A DNA stretch of 64,000 bases from Spirochaetia bacterium. GTDB lineage: Bacteria > Spirochaetota > Spirochaetia > Sphaerochaetales > Sphaerochaetaceae. The stretch is from contig JAKVOU010000001.1 in the NCBI GenBank assembly GCA_022482625.1, positions 1,536,784 through 1,600,783 on the forward strand. Reading direction: 5' to 3'. The notes beneath the pieces were generated by a model that was given only the letters and a program-made list of their open reading frames with translations, was not told the DNA's origin and did no database searches. Below are positions 28,199 through 37,250 of this stretch, piece by piece. A program made the position numbers and the translations under genes. Within the stretch, counting starts at the first letter, position 1. Each line of letters opens with the position of its first letter.

Positions 28199-28300
28199 AA
28201 CATACATTTACGGCAGAAACCAACCTTCGTATCCCATCGGCTTTCCATAAGAAAAGTCCTTCAATCAAATTTTCCTTTTCATCCGGCAACAAGACATCTC

Positions 28301-29089
28301 TCAGGTTTCCTGCGCCACATCAAGGTCAACCGCAACTGAGACATCCACCTTGCTTCCTGCTTCAAGGACAAGTTCCTTTATCTCTTGGAACAGTTTCTCA
28401 ATCTGCGGGACTTTTCCCTTTGAATGGTCAGAAAAGGTCCGCAGAAGCTTTATGTATGCCTCAGCGTCATAGACAAATACATGGGGAAACAACTGATGAG
28501 CCACAAGCTTGAAATATCCGCTGCACCCTATTTCATCCATTCGTCTCTGCATGTTCTCTTTCTGGATTTCTTCGACAGGTTCATCATAGACTTGCATACC
28601 GTGGCGAACATACACTTCTTCCACAACATCCTGCATGTTCTCATCTTTTAGCTTGAAATTGTTCCAATACATAGCCAACAGGCCATTATCTTTCAATAAT
28701 GAGGCAGCCTTTTCATATTTTACTCCAGGATCAATCCAATGAAATGCTGTTGCAGAAAAAATACTGTCAAACAATTCCGTGGTTTCAAAATCTTCAAATC
28801 TTGTCTTGACCAGTTCAACGTTCCGATAGGTACGAAGACGTTCTTTCGCCTTCGCAATCAGATGGTCACCTGGTTCAAGTGCAGTTATCCTTGCTTTCCA
28901 GAAATCAGCAATTTCCCTTGTTGCTATGCCTGTTCCGCTTCCGATCTCCAATATATCGGAATCACGGCCATATGGTTTCAGAGTATGTATATAGGCATAC
29001 ACATCAGTACCATATCCTGGCCTGACATCATCATATACTCCTGCAATTCCATCGAACGATTGTCCATCAAAATCAAACTGAGACATCAT
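28301..29089 (-). CDS. Class I SAM-dependent methyltransferase
   Basis: A 262-residue cytoplasmic methyltransferase. The SAM-binding motif I is ILEIGSGTGIATREIA (near residues 45-60), followed by ALEPGDHLIAKAK and FSATAFHWIDP, as in the methyltransferase-11 group. The substrate cannot be predicted. Two ATGs (29089 and 29086) follow an AGGAGC site that overlaps the end of a small upstream open frame (29095-29223), so the two may be coupled. It is convergent with the mannoside operon. Confidence 0.8.
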   Translation of the reverse strand: MMSQFDFDGQSFDGIAGVYDDVRPGYGTDVYAYIHTLKPYGRDSDILEIGSGTGIATREIADFWKARITALEPGDHLIAKAKERLRTYRNVELVKTRFEDFETTELFDSIFSATAFHWIDPGVKYEKAASLLKDNGLLAMYWNNFKLKDENMQDVVEEVYVRHGMQVYDEPVEEIQKENMQRRMDEIGCSGYFKLVAHQLFPHVFVYDAEAYIKLLRTFSDHSKGKVPQIEKLFQEIKELVLEAGSKVDVSVAVDLDVAQET

Positions 29090-29094
29090 TGTCT

Positions 29095-29223
29095 TCAGCT
29101 CCTGATACTATGCTGTATCGTCATGCACTTATACTTCGTTTTCAGCCCTGCGGCAAGACTCTTGATGAAATTCCCTCTTGTACGATAAACCTGTTTTTCC
29201 AAGTCAGATATCGTTTCCTTCAT
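29095..29223 (-). CDS. Possible 42-residue small protein upstream of the methyltransferase
   Basis: This short frame starts MKETISDLEKQVYRTRGNF and ends at a TGA five bases before the methyltransferase ATG, with the methyltransferase ribosome-binding site inside its last codons. That arrangement is typical of coupled genes. The peptide is basic and helix-prone, without a known family. It has no strong ribosome-binding site of its own and could be the remnant of a larger gene, because an open frame continues upstream for about ten codons. Confidence 0.35.
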   Translation of the reverse strand: MKETISDLEKQVYRTRGNFIKSLAAGLKTKYKCMTIQHSIRS

Positions 29224-29454
29224 TCCAAGAACATCGCATGACGAAAAAAAACAGTCAAGGGTCGTTCCGGGCAAAATATATCCAGAAAGATGACAACATA
29301 AAAAATCGGAAAACAGATGAAGATTTTCCCCAAGTTTCTAAAGTCATAGTGCAAAGGAACAGGCATAAGGAAGACTCACCTATCCCCAGCCTTTTTTGAC
29401 TATTGACAAACTGCATTCTTTTTCTTACGCAGATACGATCCTTGAAATTGGATT
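29224..29454. other. Intergenic stretch, no recognisable gene
   Basis: About 230 bases between the small frame and the radical SAM gene. An 8-bp perfect stem (CTTGAAAT / ATTTCAAG) near 29432-29451 lies just downstream of the radical SAM gene on the minus strand and may mark its transcript end. No T-run is seen. Confidence 0.35.
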
Positions 29455-30417
29455 TCAAGCAAATACCCCATAAATCTGAGCACCGCAGGAAACACAATGG
29501 CCGCTTGCATCAAGATTCTTTCTAAATTCCAGGCCGGCGCTCCCGTCATAGCCATGGTCAGATGCAAGCATCTTGTGGCACGAAGGACAGTATGTTGCCG
29601 TCGTTCCACTGGTGTTGCCACCGTAGACAAACGGAATTCCAGCTCCTCTCGCCACTTTGAGCATATCAGCAAGGAAAGACTCGCTTGTTGCATGACGATC
29701 CTGCATTTTGTACATAGGGAAAAACCTGGACAGATGCCAGACTTGCACACCACGTTGATAAAGCTCTTTGCCAAGTCTGCTTACCATAGCCGCATCGTGG
29801 ATACCTTCGACCAGCAATGTCGTCACTTCGACATGACATTTCTGTGCAACCAAGTAGGCAATCCCATCCAGTACAGGGGCAAGCTCTCCCTTGCAGATTG
29901 TCCGATAGTAATTTCCATCCCCCTTAAGATCAATGTTAAAAGCATCAATGAGCCTTGAAATCATAGGAAGCGTTTCAGGAGAAAAGCTGCCGTTGGTAAC
30001 CATGACTGTCCGCAATCCCTTGGCTTTTGCCAATACGGCACAGTCAAGCATATAGTCTTGCCATACAATCGGTTCACTATAGGTAAAGCTGATGGAAGGA
30101 ACTTGCTGCTCGATTGCAAGATCAACCAGTTTCTGAGGAGCAACAAACGTTGCCCCAGCAGCTCTTTCTTCCTGTGACAATTGCCAATTCTGACAAAAAT
30201 CACAAGAAAAATTACAACCGGGTTCTGCAACTGAAAGAGTTCTGGTACCAGGTAGGAAATGATAGAGTGGCTTCTTTTCCATCGGGTCTACTGACAAAGC
30301 TTCCAGATAACCATAATTGATACTTACAAGTTTCCCCGCACGGACCTGACGGACCTTGCAGAAACCTCTTCCTTTTTCAGGGATACTACAATGCCGAAAA
30401 CAAAAATTGCAATTCAT
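29455..30417 (-). CDS. amrS: AmmeMemoRadiSam system radical SAM enzyme
   Basis: A 320-residue radical SAM protein. The cluster motif CNFSCDFCQNWQ (C-x3-C-x2-C, near residue 70) binds the [4Fe-4S] cluster that cleaves SAM. An N-terminal Cys-rich segment (CNFCFRHC) and C-terminal CPSCHKML plus a last CVSC are family features. The start at 30417 overlaps the AmrA stop by four bases and has GGAGG upstream. It is the last gene of the conserved three-gene AmmeMemoRadiSam unit, whose function is not established but is thought to involve modification of an unknown target. Confidence 0.92.
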   Translation of the reverse strand: MNCNFCFRHCSIPEKGRGFCKVRQVRAGKLVSINYGYLEALSVDPMEKKPLYHFLPGTRTLSVAEPGCNFSCDFCQNWQLSQEERAAGATFVAPQKLVDLAIEQQVPSISFTYSEPIVWQDYMLDCAVLAKAKGLRTVMVTNGSFSPETLPMISRLIDAFNIDLKGDGNYYRTICKGELAPVLDGIAYLVAQKCHVEVTTLLVEGIHDAAMVSRLGKELYQRGVQVWHLSRFFPMYKMQDRHATSESFLADMLKVARGAGIPFVYGGNTSGTTATYCPSCHKMLASDHGYDGSAGLEFRKNLDASGHCVSCGAQIYGVFA

Positions 30418-30938
30418 GAAAAAACCTCCGCAGTGAATGTCTGGAAAATGGCATTCCTGCTTTTCCATGCATCAGCAGGCAAACCCGCCTTTCTGCTTAA
30501 GGCATCAAGCATTTCCTGCTTTGACCACCCTGTCTCATCGGCAACCTGAGGAAGAAATACGGCACGATACGAACCGACTGTCAGAATAATGCCGTCCCGG
30601 TGCAAGACGAATTCATCCAGTTCTGCAATTGTTCTGGGTACGGAAAGAATCGAAATCTCGAATGACAGAAGGGAATACTCTTCTTTTCTGACAGGGGGGA
30701 ACCTCGGATCAGCAAAGGCAGCTTCTACGGCAAGCATGGGAATCTGCTTATACAGCGGCTTGATACCGATGATGTACCCGATACACCCTCTCAGGTCCTT
30801 TCCCTCATTGAGTGTCACGAAAGCTCCCCTTTTCTCTTCCAAGCCTTTGATCTCAGGCTCTTTGAAGGGCAATCCCAAGTGTTCTTTCACGGCATTCCTT
30901 GCAAGTTCAAGCAATACCTTTCTTTCCTCCGTCGTCAT
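30414..30938 (-). CDS. amrA: AmmeMemoRadiSam system protein A (AMMECR1 domain)
   Basis: A 174-residue single-domain AMMECR1 protein with the invariant core LRGCIGYI (after GKD), then AVEAAFADPRFPPV and FEISILSVP. The GGAGG at 30942-30946 (minus strand) selects the ATG at 30938 over the upstream GTG. It overlaps both neighbours by four bases, so the three proteins are made together. AMMECR1 is conserved from bacteria to humans with no settled biochemical role. Confidence 0.92.
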   Translation of the reverse strand: MTTEERKVLLELARNAVKEHLGLPFKEPEIKGLEEKRGAFVTLNEGKDLRGCIGYIIGIKPLYKQIPMLAVEAAFADPRFPPVRKEEYSLLSFEISILSVPRTIAELDEFVLHRDGIILTVGSYRAVFLPQVADETGWSKQEMLDALSRKAGLPADAWKSRNAIFQTFTAEVFS

Positions 30939-31753
30939 GCATGCCTCCACAGAATCGTTACGTACGATACGAAGTTGTTTTCACTACCGGATTTTTCCAA
31001 TGAATCAGCCTGACCGGCGACCTGTCCCTCGTAACCGGCAAGTCTCGCAATTTCCGATACCACCAGCATCGGTGCAATGCCACAGATAGTAGAATGCTGT
31101 TTCTTGGCCAAGGAATAGGCACTGAGACCTTCACCTCTGCAAAACCGTTCTGCCATATCCCTGTCATACTCCCGTACCCGTTCCTCAACCTGTCCGTTGA
31201 CCGTATTTCCATAGGGGACATAACCGAAGTTGATCCCATAGTGGGTAAAATCACTGCTTGCAAGTACAGCCGTATGTGTATCAATGGCAGCAAGAATTTT
31301 CTCAGCATATCCAGTCGCAATGGCAGCATCAGTGAAATCATTGACATGGGCAACACAGAGAAACAGCTTTCCCCTTGCCACTGCAAAGGGAAGAATCATC
31401 TCCACAGCATGTTCGGCCGCTGTCACTTCTTCATAGCCACCATCAAAACAAGAAAGAGAAAAACCCTCTACATATCCTAACGGAGTCTCAAAAGCGCTGA
31501 AACTGCCGCTACCAAGGATATCAGACGGCAGTGCAAAATAATGGGAAGGAGCAATGACTACCAATTTGTCTATGTCACTTTCCAATGCAGAAAAAAACAA
31601 ACGAATCAACGGAGCCGAATAGAAAAGCCCTGCATGGGGAACAACACCAAAGCGTACTTTCGGGTCTTCCACTGCATCCAAATGTGTTATCTTTTCCAAC
31701 GAAGCCCTATCACGAGGATACCACGTACCGGCAAATCTTTGTTTTCGTATCAT
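30935..31753 (-). CDS. amrB: AmmeMemoRadiSam system protein B (Memo family)
   Basis: A 272-residue Memo-family protein, structurally related to class III extradiol dioxygenases. Seen are the N-terminal IRKQRFAGTWYPRD, VVPHAGLFYSA, IAPSHYFAL, LASSDFTHYG and HSTICGIAPM, which carry the His and Asp residues that would hold a metal. It is the first gene of the AmmeMemoRadiSam unit and is divergent from a TetR-family gene. The ribosome-binding site before 31753 is poor. Confidence 0.9.
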   Translation of the reverse strand: MIRKQRFAGTWYPRDRASLEKITHLDAVEDPKVRFGVVPHAGLFYSAPLIRLFFSALESDIDKLVVIAPSHYFALPSDILGSGSFSAFETPLGYVEGFSLSCFDGGYEEVTAAEHAVEMILPFAVARGKLFLCVAHVNDFTDAAIATGYAEKILAAIDTHTAVLASSDFTHYGINFGYVPYGNTVNGQVEERVREYDRDMAERFCRGEGLSAYSLAKKQHSTICGIAPMLVVSEIARLAGYEGQVAGQADSLEKSGSENNFVSYVTILWRHA

Positions 31754-31860
31754 GCAGGCAGTATACCACAAAATGTACAGACAAGAGCAAAAAGACCTAA
31801 GCAATTTACCGTACAAGACAAAAACTTTCTCCATAAGATTGCCGATTCAATTTTTTGTTG

Positions 31861-31900
31861 GTATTTTGGGAATACACGACTGTATCTACATTTGTATACA
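31861..31900. promoter_or_regulatory. Two inverted repeats upstream of the TetR-family gene
   Basis: GTATT-N5-AATAC lies at 31861-31875 and TGTAT-N10-ATACA at 31881-31900, in the divergent region between the Memo operon and the TetR-family gene. They are plausible operators for autoregulation and for control of the AmmeMemoRadiSam operon. Confidence 0.4.
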
Positions 31901-31921
31901 TATTCGTAAAAAAGGGACATC

Positions 31922-32491
31922 ATGAGAAAAAACGATATAAGATTGGTCAAGACACAGAAAGCTATAAGACTGGCTTTATTCCGATTGTTGGATAAGAAGC
32001 CAATTGAAAAGATTACCATAACTGAACTTACGGCAAAGGCCGGTATCTGTAGAAAAACCTTTTATCTGCATTTTCATTCAATCGGAGAAGTCCTGGAAGA
32101 TTTCAACGCAGAACAACTGAAGAACATAGAAGACAGCATCAAGGAAATTCCTTTTACTGACCTTAGATCATTCCTTGTCAAGCTTGCAGAAAGCATTACC
32201 TCTGCGCCCCTTGATCTCGATTATATGCGAAACATTGCCGCTACAGCACAAAGTTATCGCTTGGAATTCAATCTTGTCGCTGCCACAGCCGACAGTGTTG
32301 CAGTGAAACTGAAAGAAGCCCTGCCGGTAGCAAAAAGAGAAGAAGCTGAACGCTATGCCCTGTTCATCAGTTCTACCATCAGTCTCATCATACTTTCATG
32401 GTTGAGACAACCATACGCTGCAGACAGCCTTGAAGAAACAGCACAGACAGCTATCGACCTTTGCTTAAATGGATTGCATGACAGATTTTAA
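31922..32491 (+). CDS. TetR/AcrR-family transcriptional regulator
   Basis: A 189-residue repressor. The N-terminal helix-turn-helix is KITITELTAKAGICRKTFYLHF (residues 35-56). The C-terminal domain resembles the group found in DhaS-like TetR proteins. It is divergent from the Memo operon and upstream of ftsH. The ligand is unknown. A short stem (CAGAAAG / CTTTCTG, near 32510-32530) follows the gene. Confidence 0.85.
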   Translation: MRKNDIRLVKTQKAIRLALFRLLDKKPIEKITITELTAKAGICRKTFYLHFHSIGEVLEDFNAEQLKNIEDSIKEIPFTDLRSFLVKLAESITSAPLDLDYMRNIAATAQSYRLEFNLVAATADSVAVKLKEALPVAKREEAERYALFISSTISLIILSWLRQPYAADSLEETAQTAIDLCLNGLHDRF

Positions 32492-32580
32492 TCTGTAAAA
32501 TATAACATAACAGAAAGTTTTTTCTTTCTGAAAATCACGTCTAGGAGGTTCTGGCAGGAAAATTTTTCTGTCATACGGCC

Positions 32581-34485
32581 ATGAATGAAGTAAAGAAGCC
32601 TGACAACAACAAACTTATCAGATACTACATATGGGTACTGTTCGTAATCCTGCTGCTCAATCTGCTGGTTGTACCTATGGTAGCACAGCGCAATATAGAG
32701 ACAGTTGACTACGGGACTTTCCTTTCAATGCTCAACAAAAAGGAAATCCAGACTGTACAGGTAGAAGAGAACGAAATCTATTTTACCAGCAAGACAGATA
32801 CAAATTTGTCCGGAGTCCAATCAGATACCACAAAGCTCTACAAGACAACGACCTTTGAAGATCCTACACTGGTAGACCGGCTCTATGCCTCAGGCTGTTC
32901 CTTCGGCAGGGTAGCTCCAAAAGAACTTTCACCCCTTGCTTCTTTCCTGCTTACATGGATCTTCCCGATTCTCCTTTTCATCTTCATCGGAAGAATGATG
33001 GCAAACCGTATGGGCGGCATGGGAGGTCTTGGCAATGCCATGCAATTCGGAAAAAGCAATGCAAAGGTCTATGTCCCTTCCAGCACAGGTATCAAATTCA
33101 AGGATGTCGCAGGCGAAGAAGAGGCAAAGGATCTGTTACGGGAGATAGTTGACTTCCTTGAGCATGGTGACAAATACCGGGCAATAGGAGCAAATCTACC
33201 GAAAGGAGCTCTGCTGGTAGGACCTCCTGGAACCGGTAAGACAATGCTTGCAAAAGCTGTTGCAGGGGAAGCAAACGTACCATTCTTCTCCATAAGTGGC
33301 TCTGAATTCGTTGAAATGTTCGTTGGTATGGGTGCAGCGAAGGTAAGAGACTTGTTCAAGCAAGCCAATGAAAAAGCTCCTTGTATTGTCTTCATTGACG
33401 AAATCGATGCAATCGGACAGAAAAGGAACGGTGGCGGCCTGGGCGGTAACGATGAACGTGAACAGACTTTGAACCAACTGCTTACTGAAATGGATGGATT
33501 TGATCCATCCAAAGGTGTCGTCATCCTGGCTGCAACGAACCGTCCTGAAAGTCTCGATCCCGCCTTGCTGAGGCCTGGCCGTTTCGACCGAAGGATTCCT
33601 GTGGAATTGCCGGATCTCATCGGCCGTGAAGCCATTCTGAAAGTCCACGCCCAGCATGTGCATCTTGCTTCCGAGGTAGACCTCAAGGCAATAGCATTGG
33701 CAGCAACAGGAATGAGTGGTGCAGAACTTGCAAATATCATCAACGAAGCAGCTCTCAGAGCCGTAAGGAACAAACGGAATGAAGTCTGCCAACAGGATCT
33801 TGAAGAAAGCATTGAAGTTGTAGCAGCCGGTTACCAAAAGAAGAACAAAGTACTTTCGGATGAAGAAAGAAAAATCGTTTCTTATCATGAAATCGGACAT
33901 GCACTTGTTGCTGCGCTTCAGACCAACAGTGCCCCTGTATCGAAAATTACAATAATACCACGGACCAGCGGGGCACTGGGTTATACGATGCAGGTTGATG
34001 AAACCGAACATAACCTGATGAGCAAGGAAGAACTTGAAAACAAGATCGCAACACTCACAGGCGGCAGGGTAGCTGAGGAAATCGTCTTCCATTCCATCAC
34101 CACAGGAGCCTCAAATGATATTGAGCAGGCAACGAAACTTGCAAGGGCAATGATCACCAGATTCGGTATGAGCGATGCATTCGGCATGGTAGCCTTGGAA
34201 ACCGTCACCAACCAATATCTAGGAGGAGATACCTCCCTTGCCTGTTCCGCTGATACAGCAGCTCAGATTGACAAGATGGTCATCGCAGAAGTACAGAAAC
34301 AATATGAGAAGGCAAAGCAGCTACTTGCTTCCCATAGGCAGAAACTTGATGAACTTGCTGCTTATCTGCTGAAAGAAGAAACGATAACAGGCAAGCAGTT
34401 CATGGAAATTCTCAACAAGGAAAAGGAACTGCCGGATACAGAAGTCTCAGACAAGGCGCCTACGACCAAAGAAGAAGAGGCATAA
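32581..34485 (+). CDS. ftsH: ATP-dependent zinc metalloprotease FtsH
   Basis: A 634-residue membrane-bound AAA protease that degrades misfolded and regulatory proteins. Two membrane helices (about residues 18-36 and 118-138) flank a periplasmic segment. Then come Walker A GPPGTGKT, Walker [13 protein letters not shown], the second region of homology ([20 protein letters not shown]) and the zinc site His436-Glu-Ile-Gly-His440. The usual HEAGH is HEIGH here. AGGAGG lies 32 bases before the ATG, too far for a normal start, and no better start codon was found. A terminator follows at 34517-34571. Confidence 0.96.
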   Translation: MNEVKKPDNNKLIRYYIWVLFVILLLNLLVVPMVAQRNIETVDYGTFLSMLNKKEIQTVQVEENEIYFTSKTDTNLSGVQSDTTKLYKTTTFEDPTLVDRLYASGCSFGRVAPKELSPLASFLLTWIFPILLFIFIGRMMANRMGGMGGLGNAMQFGKSNAKVYVPSSTGIKFKDVAGEEEAKDLLREIVDFLEHGDKYRAIGANLPKGALLVGPPGTGKTMLAKAVAGEANVPFFSISGSEFVEMFVGMGAAKVRDLFKQANEKAPCIVFIDEIDAIGQKRNGGGLGGNDEREQTLNQLLTEMDGFDPSKGVVILAATNRPESLDPALLRPGRFDRRIPVELPDLIGREAILKVHAQHVHLASEVDLKAIALAATGMSGAELANIINEAALRAVRNKRNEVCQQDLEESIEVVAAGYQKKNKVLSDEERKIVSYHEIGHALVAALQTNSAPVSKITIIPRTSGALGYTMQVDETEHNLMSKEELENKIATLTGGRVAEEIVFHSITTGASNDIEQATKLARAMITRFGMSDAFGMVALETVTNQYLGGDTSLACSADTAAQIDKMVIAEVQKQYEKAKQLLASHRQKLDELAAYLLKEETITGKQFMEILNKEKELPDTEVSDKAPTTKEEEA

Positions 34486-34516
34486 ATTCTCCTACTGCCA
34501 GAAAACATCTGGTTAT

Positions 34517-34571
34517 CTCATTCTGCCGTGTATTCCGACATGAAAATCCCACTGCAGAATGAGTTTTTTTT
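34517..34571 (+). terminator. Terminator after ftsH
   Basis: CTCATTCTGC (34517-34526) pairs fully with GCAGAATGAG (34554-34563), followed by eight T's. The loop is long (27 bases), but the stem and T-run are strong. Confidence 0.75.
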
Positions 34572-34693
34572 ATCTGGACATATCCTAGACATTGAAAATT
34601 TTCTAGTAGATTTTACTCAGTATAGCCAATATTTTTTCATAGTTTATACGTAAAAGTATTGATTTTTTGATAAAAGACCGTATGCTTGGCAGT

Positions 34694-35662
34694 ATGATCG
34701 GTGTAAAAGAAATTGCAAAGCTTGCAGGTACTTCACCTGCAACAGTCTCAAATGTACTCAATGAGAAATCAAATGTCAGCAAAGCAATGAGAGAAAAAGT
34801 CCTGTCCATTTGCCGGGAAAATGGCTACAACCAAAGCAAAAACGGACGGCTTGCAAAAAAAGGAAAAACAAGGACCCTGCTCTTTACTTTCAGTGATTTC
34901 GATCGTTCCTTTTACCTTGAAGTCATCCATGGCATCCATGACTATGCATACGCCCATGATTATGAACTGCTCATCTGTACAGGACGGGTATGTGAAAAAT
35001 ACATGGAACCGTCCATGACCAGCGGGTGCATAGCCTTGGATGGCAAACTACCTTCACAGATCCTGGAGCGAAAAGCAAATGAAACATATCCTGTGGTAGT
35101 ACTGGACAGGACATCTGCAAGTCCTTATATAAAGAGCATATTGGTGAATAATTATGATTCCATGTATGAGCTGGTCAATACACTTGCCAAACGGGGGCTC
35201 AAGACTTTTTCCTTCTTGGGAGGTATCGAAGGCAGTGAAGACAACAAAGAAAGATTTCAAGCATTTATCGATGCTCTCAAAGACAATGGGATCACTTTTA
35301 CACGAGATGGATACATTGCCGGTGATTGGCATGAAAACAGCGGCATCAGAGCCGCGCAGATTCTTCTGCTGACAGAAAATCCGCCGGATGTGCTTGTCTG
35401 TGCCAATGACAACATGGCCATGGGAGCCATCAAGACATTCAATCAGAATGAACTGATAGTCGGCAAAGATATATCTGTCACAGGTTTTGATAACAACCTT
35501 ATTGCAGAATACAATGATATTACGACAATAGATATTCCTGATTACGAACGTGGTTACCTGGCTGCACAAGCATTGGTAGGGAATATTGAAGGTGCCATGA
35601 ACAGAGATACATTCCGAATAAAAGCAAAACTTATCTGGCGTGGTTCTACTACAAAACGTTAA
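34694..35662 (+). CDS. LacI-family regulator of the alpha-glucoside operon
   Basis: A 322-residue regulator with the LacI helix-turn-helix VKEIAKLAGTSPATVSNVLN at the N-terminus and a periplasmic-binding-like sensor domain (SGCIALDGKLPS, VLVCANDNMAMGAIKT, ISVTGFDNN). It lies 274 bases upstream of the transporter-phosphorylase operon on the same strand and probably represses it. The start is uncertain, because 34682 and a TTG at 34667 are also in frame and no good ribosome-binding site exists. The protein has the usual LacI length from 34694. Confidence 0.87.
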   Translation: MIGVKEIAKLAGTSPATVSNVLNEKSNVSKAMREKVLSICRENGYNQSKNGRLAKKGKTRTLLFTFSDFDRSFYLEVIHGIHDYAYAHDYELLICTGRVCEKYMEPSMTSGCIALDGKLPSQILERKANETYPVVVLDRTSASPYIKSILVNNYDSMYELVNTLAKRGLKTFSFLGGIEGSEDNKERFQAFIDALKDNGITFTRDGYIAGDWHENSGIRAAQILLLTENPPDVLVCANDNMAMGAIKTFNQNELIVGKDISVTGFDNNLIAEYNDITTIDIPDYERGYLAAQALVGNIEGAMNRDTFRIKAKLIWRGSTTKR

Positions 35663-35869
35663 TCGAAGTATAGAACAATCCTTTTTTATAATTAATTCTA
35701 TTCTATATATAGAGTAGAGTATAAAATCTCTCATTATGTAGTAAAATATCATATATTTGTTTTTCTTACATAACATTAATTTTACATAAAATATTTATTT
35801 ATTTTATAATAAAATTACATAAATATAGGCTGTAAAAGCAAGTAAATTGAATTAATCTCCTTTTTTCAC

Positions 35870-35897
35870 TTGACAGTATGTTAAATCAAGTTAAAAT
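35870..35897 (+). promoter_or_regulatory. Predicted promoter of the alpha-glucoside operon
   Basis: TTGACA (35870-35875) and TAAAAT (35892-35897) are separated by 16 bases. The leader would be about 35 bases and ends in an AAAGGAG ribosome-binding site for the binding-protein gene at 35937. Confidence 0.7.
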
Positions 35898-35936
35898 GAA
35901 AGTAAATTTTTATCAACATAAAAGGAGTTTTGGCAT

Positions 35937-37181
35937 ATGTTAAAAAAGTTATATCTAATTTTACTTGGATTGCTGACCGCAGGCTTCCTGTTTGCCCAAG
36001 GTACTCAGGAAACAACATCAACAAGCGAAACATCCCAGCAGGAAAACCAAAAAATAATCATCTTCCAGTCCAAGGTAGAGATTACTGACCAACTGCAGGC
36101 AGCAGTCAAGGACTTTACTGCAGAAACCGGCATACCAGTAGAAATCTGGGAAACTTCAGGAGACAGCTATGTGACACAGCTTCGCCTGAAACTTGCAGGA
36201 GATGAAGTACCGACTATCTTCACTGTGACTCCGGGTGTCCAAGCAGACCAGCTCAAGGACTATCTGGCCGATATCAGCAGCAGCAAGGTACAGCAATATA
36301 TTCCGGACTCTTTGTCCCTGAAGGAAAATGGCAAGAATGTAGGAGTGCCATATAATGTAGAAGGTTTCGGCTTGGTAGTAAATGACAGCATGGTCAGCGA
36401 TGATGACCTTGCATCCCAAGACGCATTCTTCAAAGCGATTAACAGACTTGCCGCTGAAGGAAAGAATCCACTCGGATTAAGCCAAGAATCTTATTTCCTT
36501 ATCGGACATATTCTCAACACCCCGTTTGCCATTATGGACGATCCCGATGCTTTTATCGCCAAATATGAGAAAGGCGGCGTAAGACTTGCAGATCAAAAGG
36601 AATTCCAGGCCTTTGCAAAACTTATGGAACTGATCCGCAGCAAATGCACAAATCCGATGGAAATCAACTATGATCGCTCATGCGGAGACTTCGCTACCGG
36701 CAAGACAGCAATGATCCACCAAGGCAACTGGTGCTATACCATGTTCAAGGATTACAATGTCAACTTCAAGATGGACCTCAAGGCCTTGCCGTTGCTTGGC
36801 AACAAGAAACTTGCGGTTTCCGTCCCATACTATTGGGTTGTCAATTCCCAGGTCTCCGAAACAAAGCAAAAAGAGGCCCTGCAGTTCCTTGATTGGCTCT
36901 ACACTTCCAAGAAAGGTATGGACTACGTAGTCAACCAGTTCAAGTTCGTTCCGGCTATGTCTAATATACCGACTGATTCACTTGATCCACTGAGTGCCGA
37001 TGTTGCAAAGGCTGCTGGCTCAGGAAATACCATCCCCTGGGTACTCAATGATTGGCCGATGAATATCATCAATTCTGACTTTGCTCCGCTTACCCAAGAG
37101 TTCCTGACTGACAAGAGCATGAGTGGAATTGATTTTGTAAACAAGCTTGATGATGCATATCAGGCTCGCCTCAAGAAATAA
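35937..37181 (+). CDS. ABC transporter sugar-binding protein (CUT1 type)
   Basis: A 414-residue periplasmic binding protein. The signal peptide ends GFLFA, and the mature chain begins QGTQET without a lipobox cysteine. Typical solute-binding-family-1 features follow (VPYNVEGFGLVVNDSM, FATGKTAMIHQGNWC, PYYWVVNS). Strong AAAAGGAG precedes the ATG. The following permeases, GH65 phosphorylase and beta-phosphoglucomutase suggest an alpha-linked glucose disaccharide as ligand. A terminator-like stem-loop separates it from the permeases. Confidence 0.9.
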   Translation: MLKKLYLILLGLLTAGFLFAQGTQETTSTSETSQQENQKIIIFQSKVEITDQLQAAVKDFTAETGIPVEIWETSGDSYVTQLRLKLAGDEVPTIFTVTPGVQADQLKDYLADISSSKVQQYIPDSLSLKENGKNVGVPYNVEGFGLVVNDSMVSDDDLASQDAFFKAINRLAAEGKNPLGLSQESYFLIGHILNTPFAIMDDPDAFIAKYEKGGVRLADQKEFQAFAKLMELIRSKCTNPMEINYDRSCGDFATGKTAMIHQGNWCYTMFKDYNVNFKMDLKALPLLGNKKLAVSVPYYWVVNSQVSETKQKEALQFLDWLYTSKKGMDYVVNQFKFVPAMSNIPTDSLDPLSADVAKAAGSGNTIPWVLNDWPMNIINSDFAPLTQEFLTDKSMSGIDFVNKLDDAYQARLKK

Positions 37182-37194
37182 ATCTTTCAGTTCG

Positions 37195-37222
37195 ACCCGC
37201 CCCGTGCGAGGCGGGTCTTTTT
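37195..37222 (+). terminator. Intercistronic terminator-like stem-loop after the binding-protein gene
   Basis: ACCCGCC (37195-37201) pairs with GGCGGGT (37210-37216), followed by CTTTTT. It looks like a partial terminator that would give more binding-protein mRNA than permease mRNA. Confidence 0.75.
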
Positions 37223-37250
37223 CCCCATTAGTTTTTCCGGAGCATGACCT

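Noticed and set aside
33196-34092. Long antisense frame opposite ftsH (298 codons)
   Set aside because: It lies fully opposite conserved FtsH motifs, has no ribosome-binding site and shows no family features; it is a shadow of the real gene.
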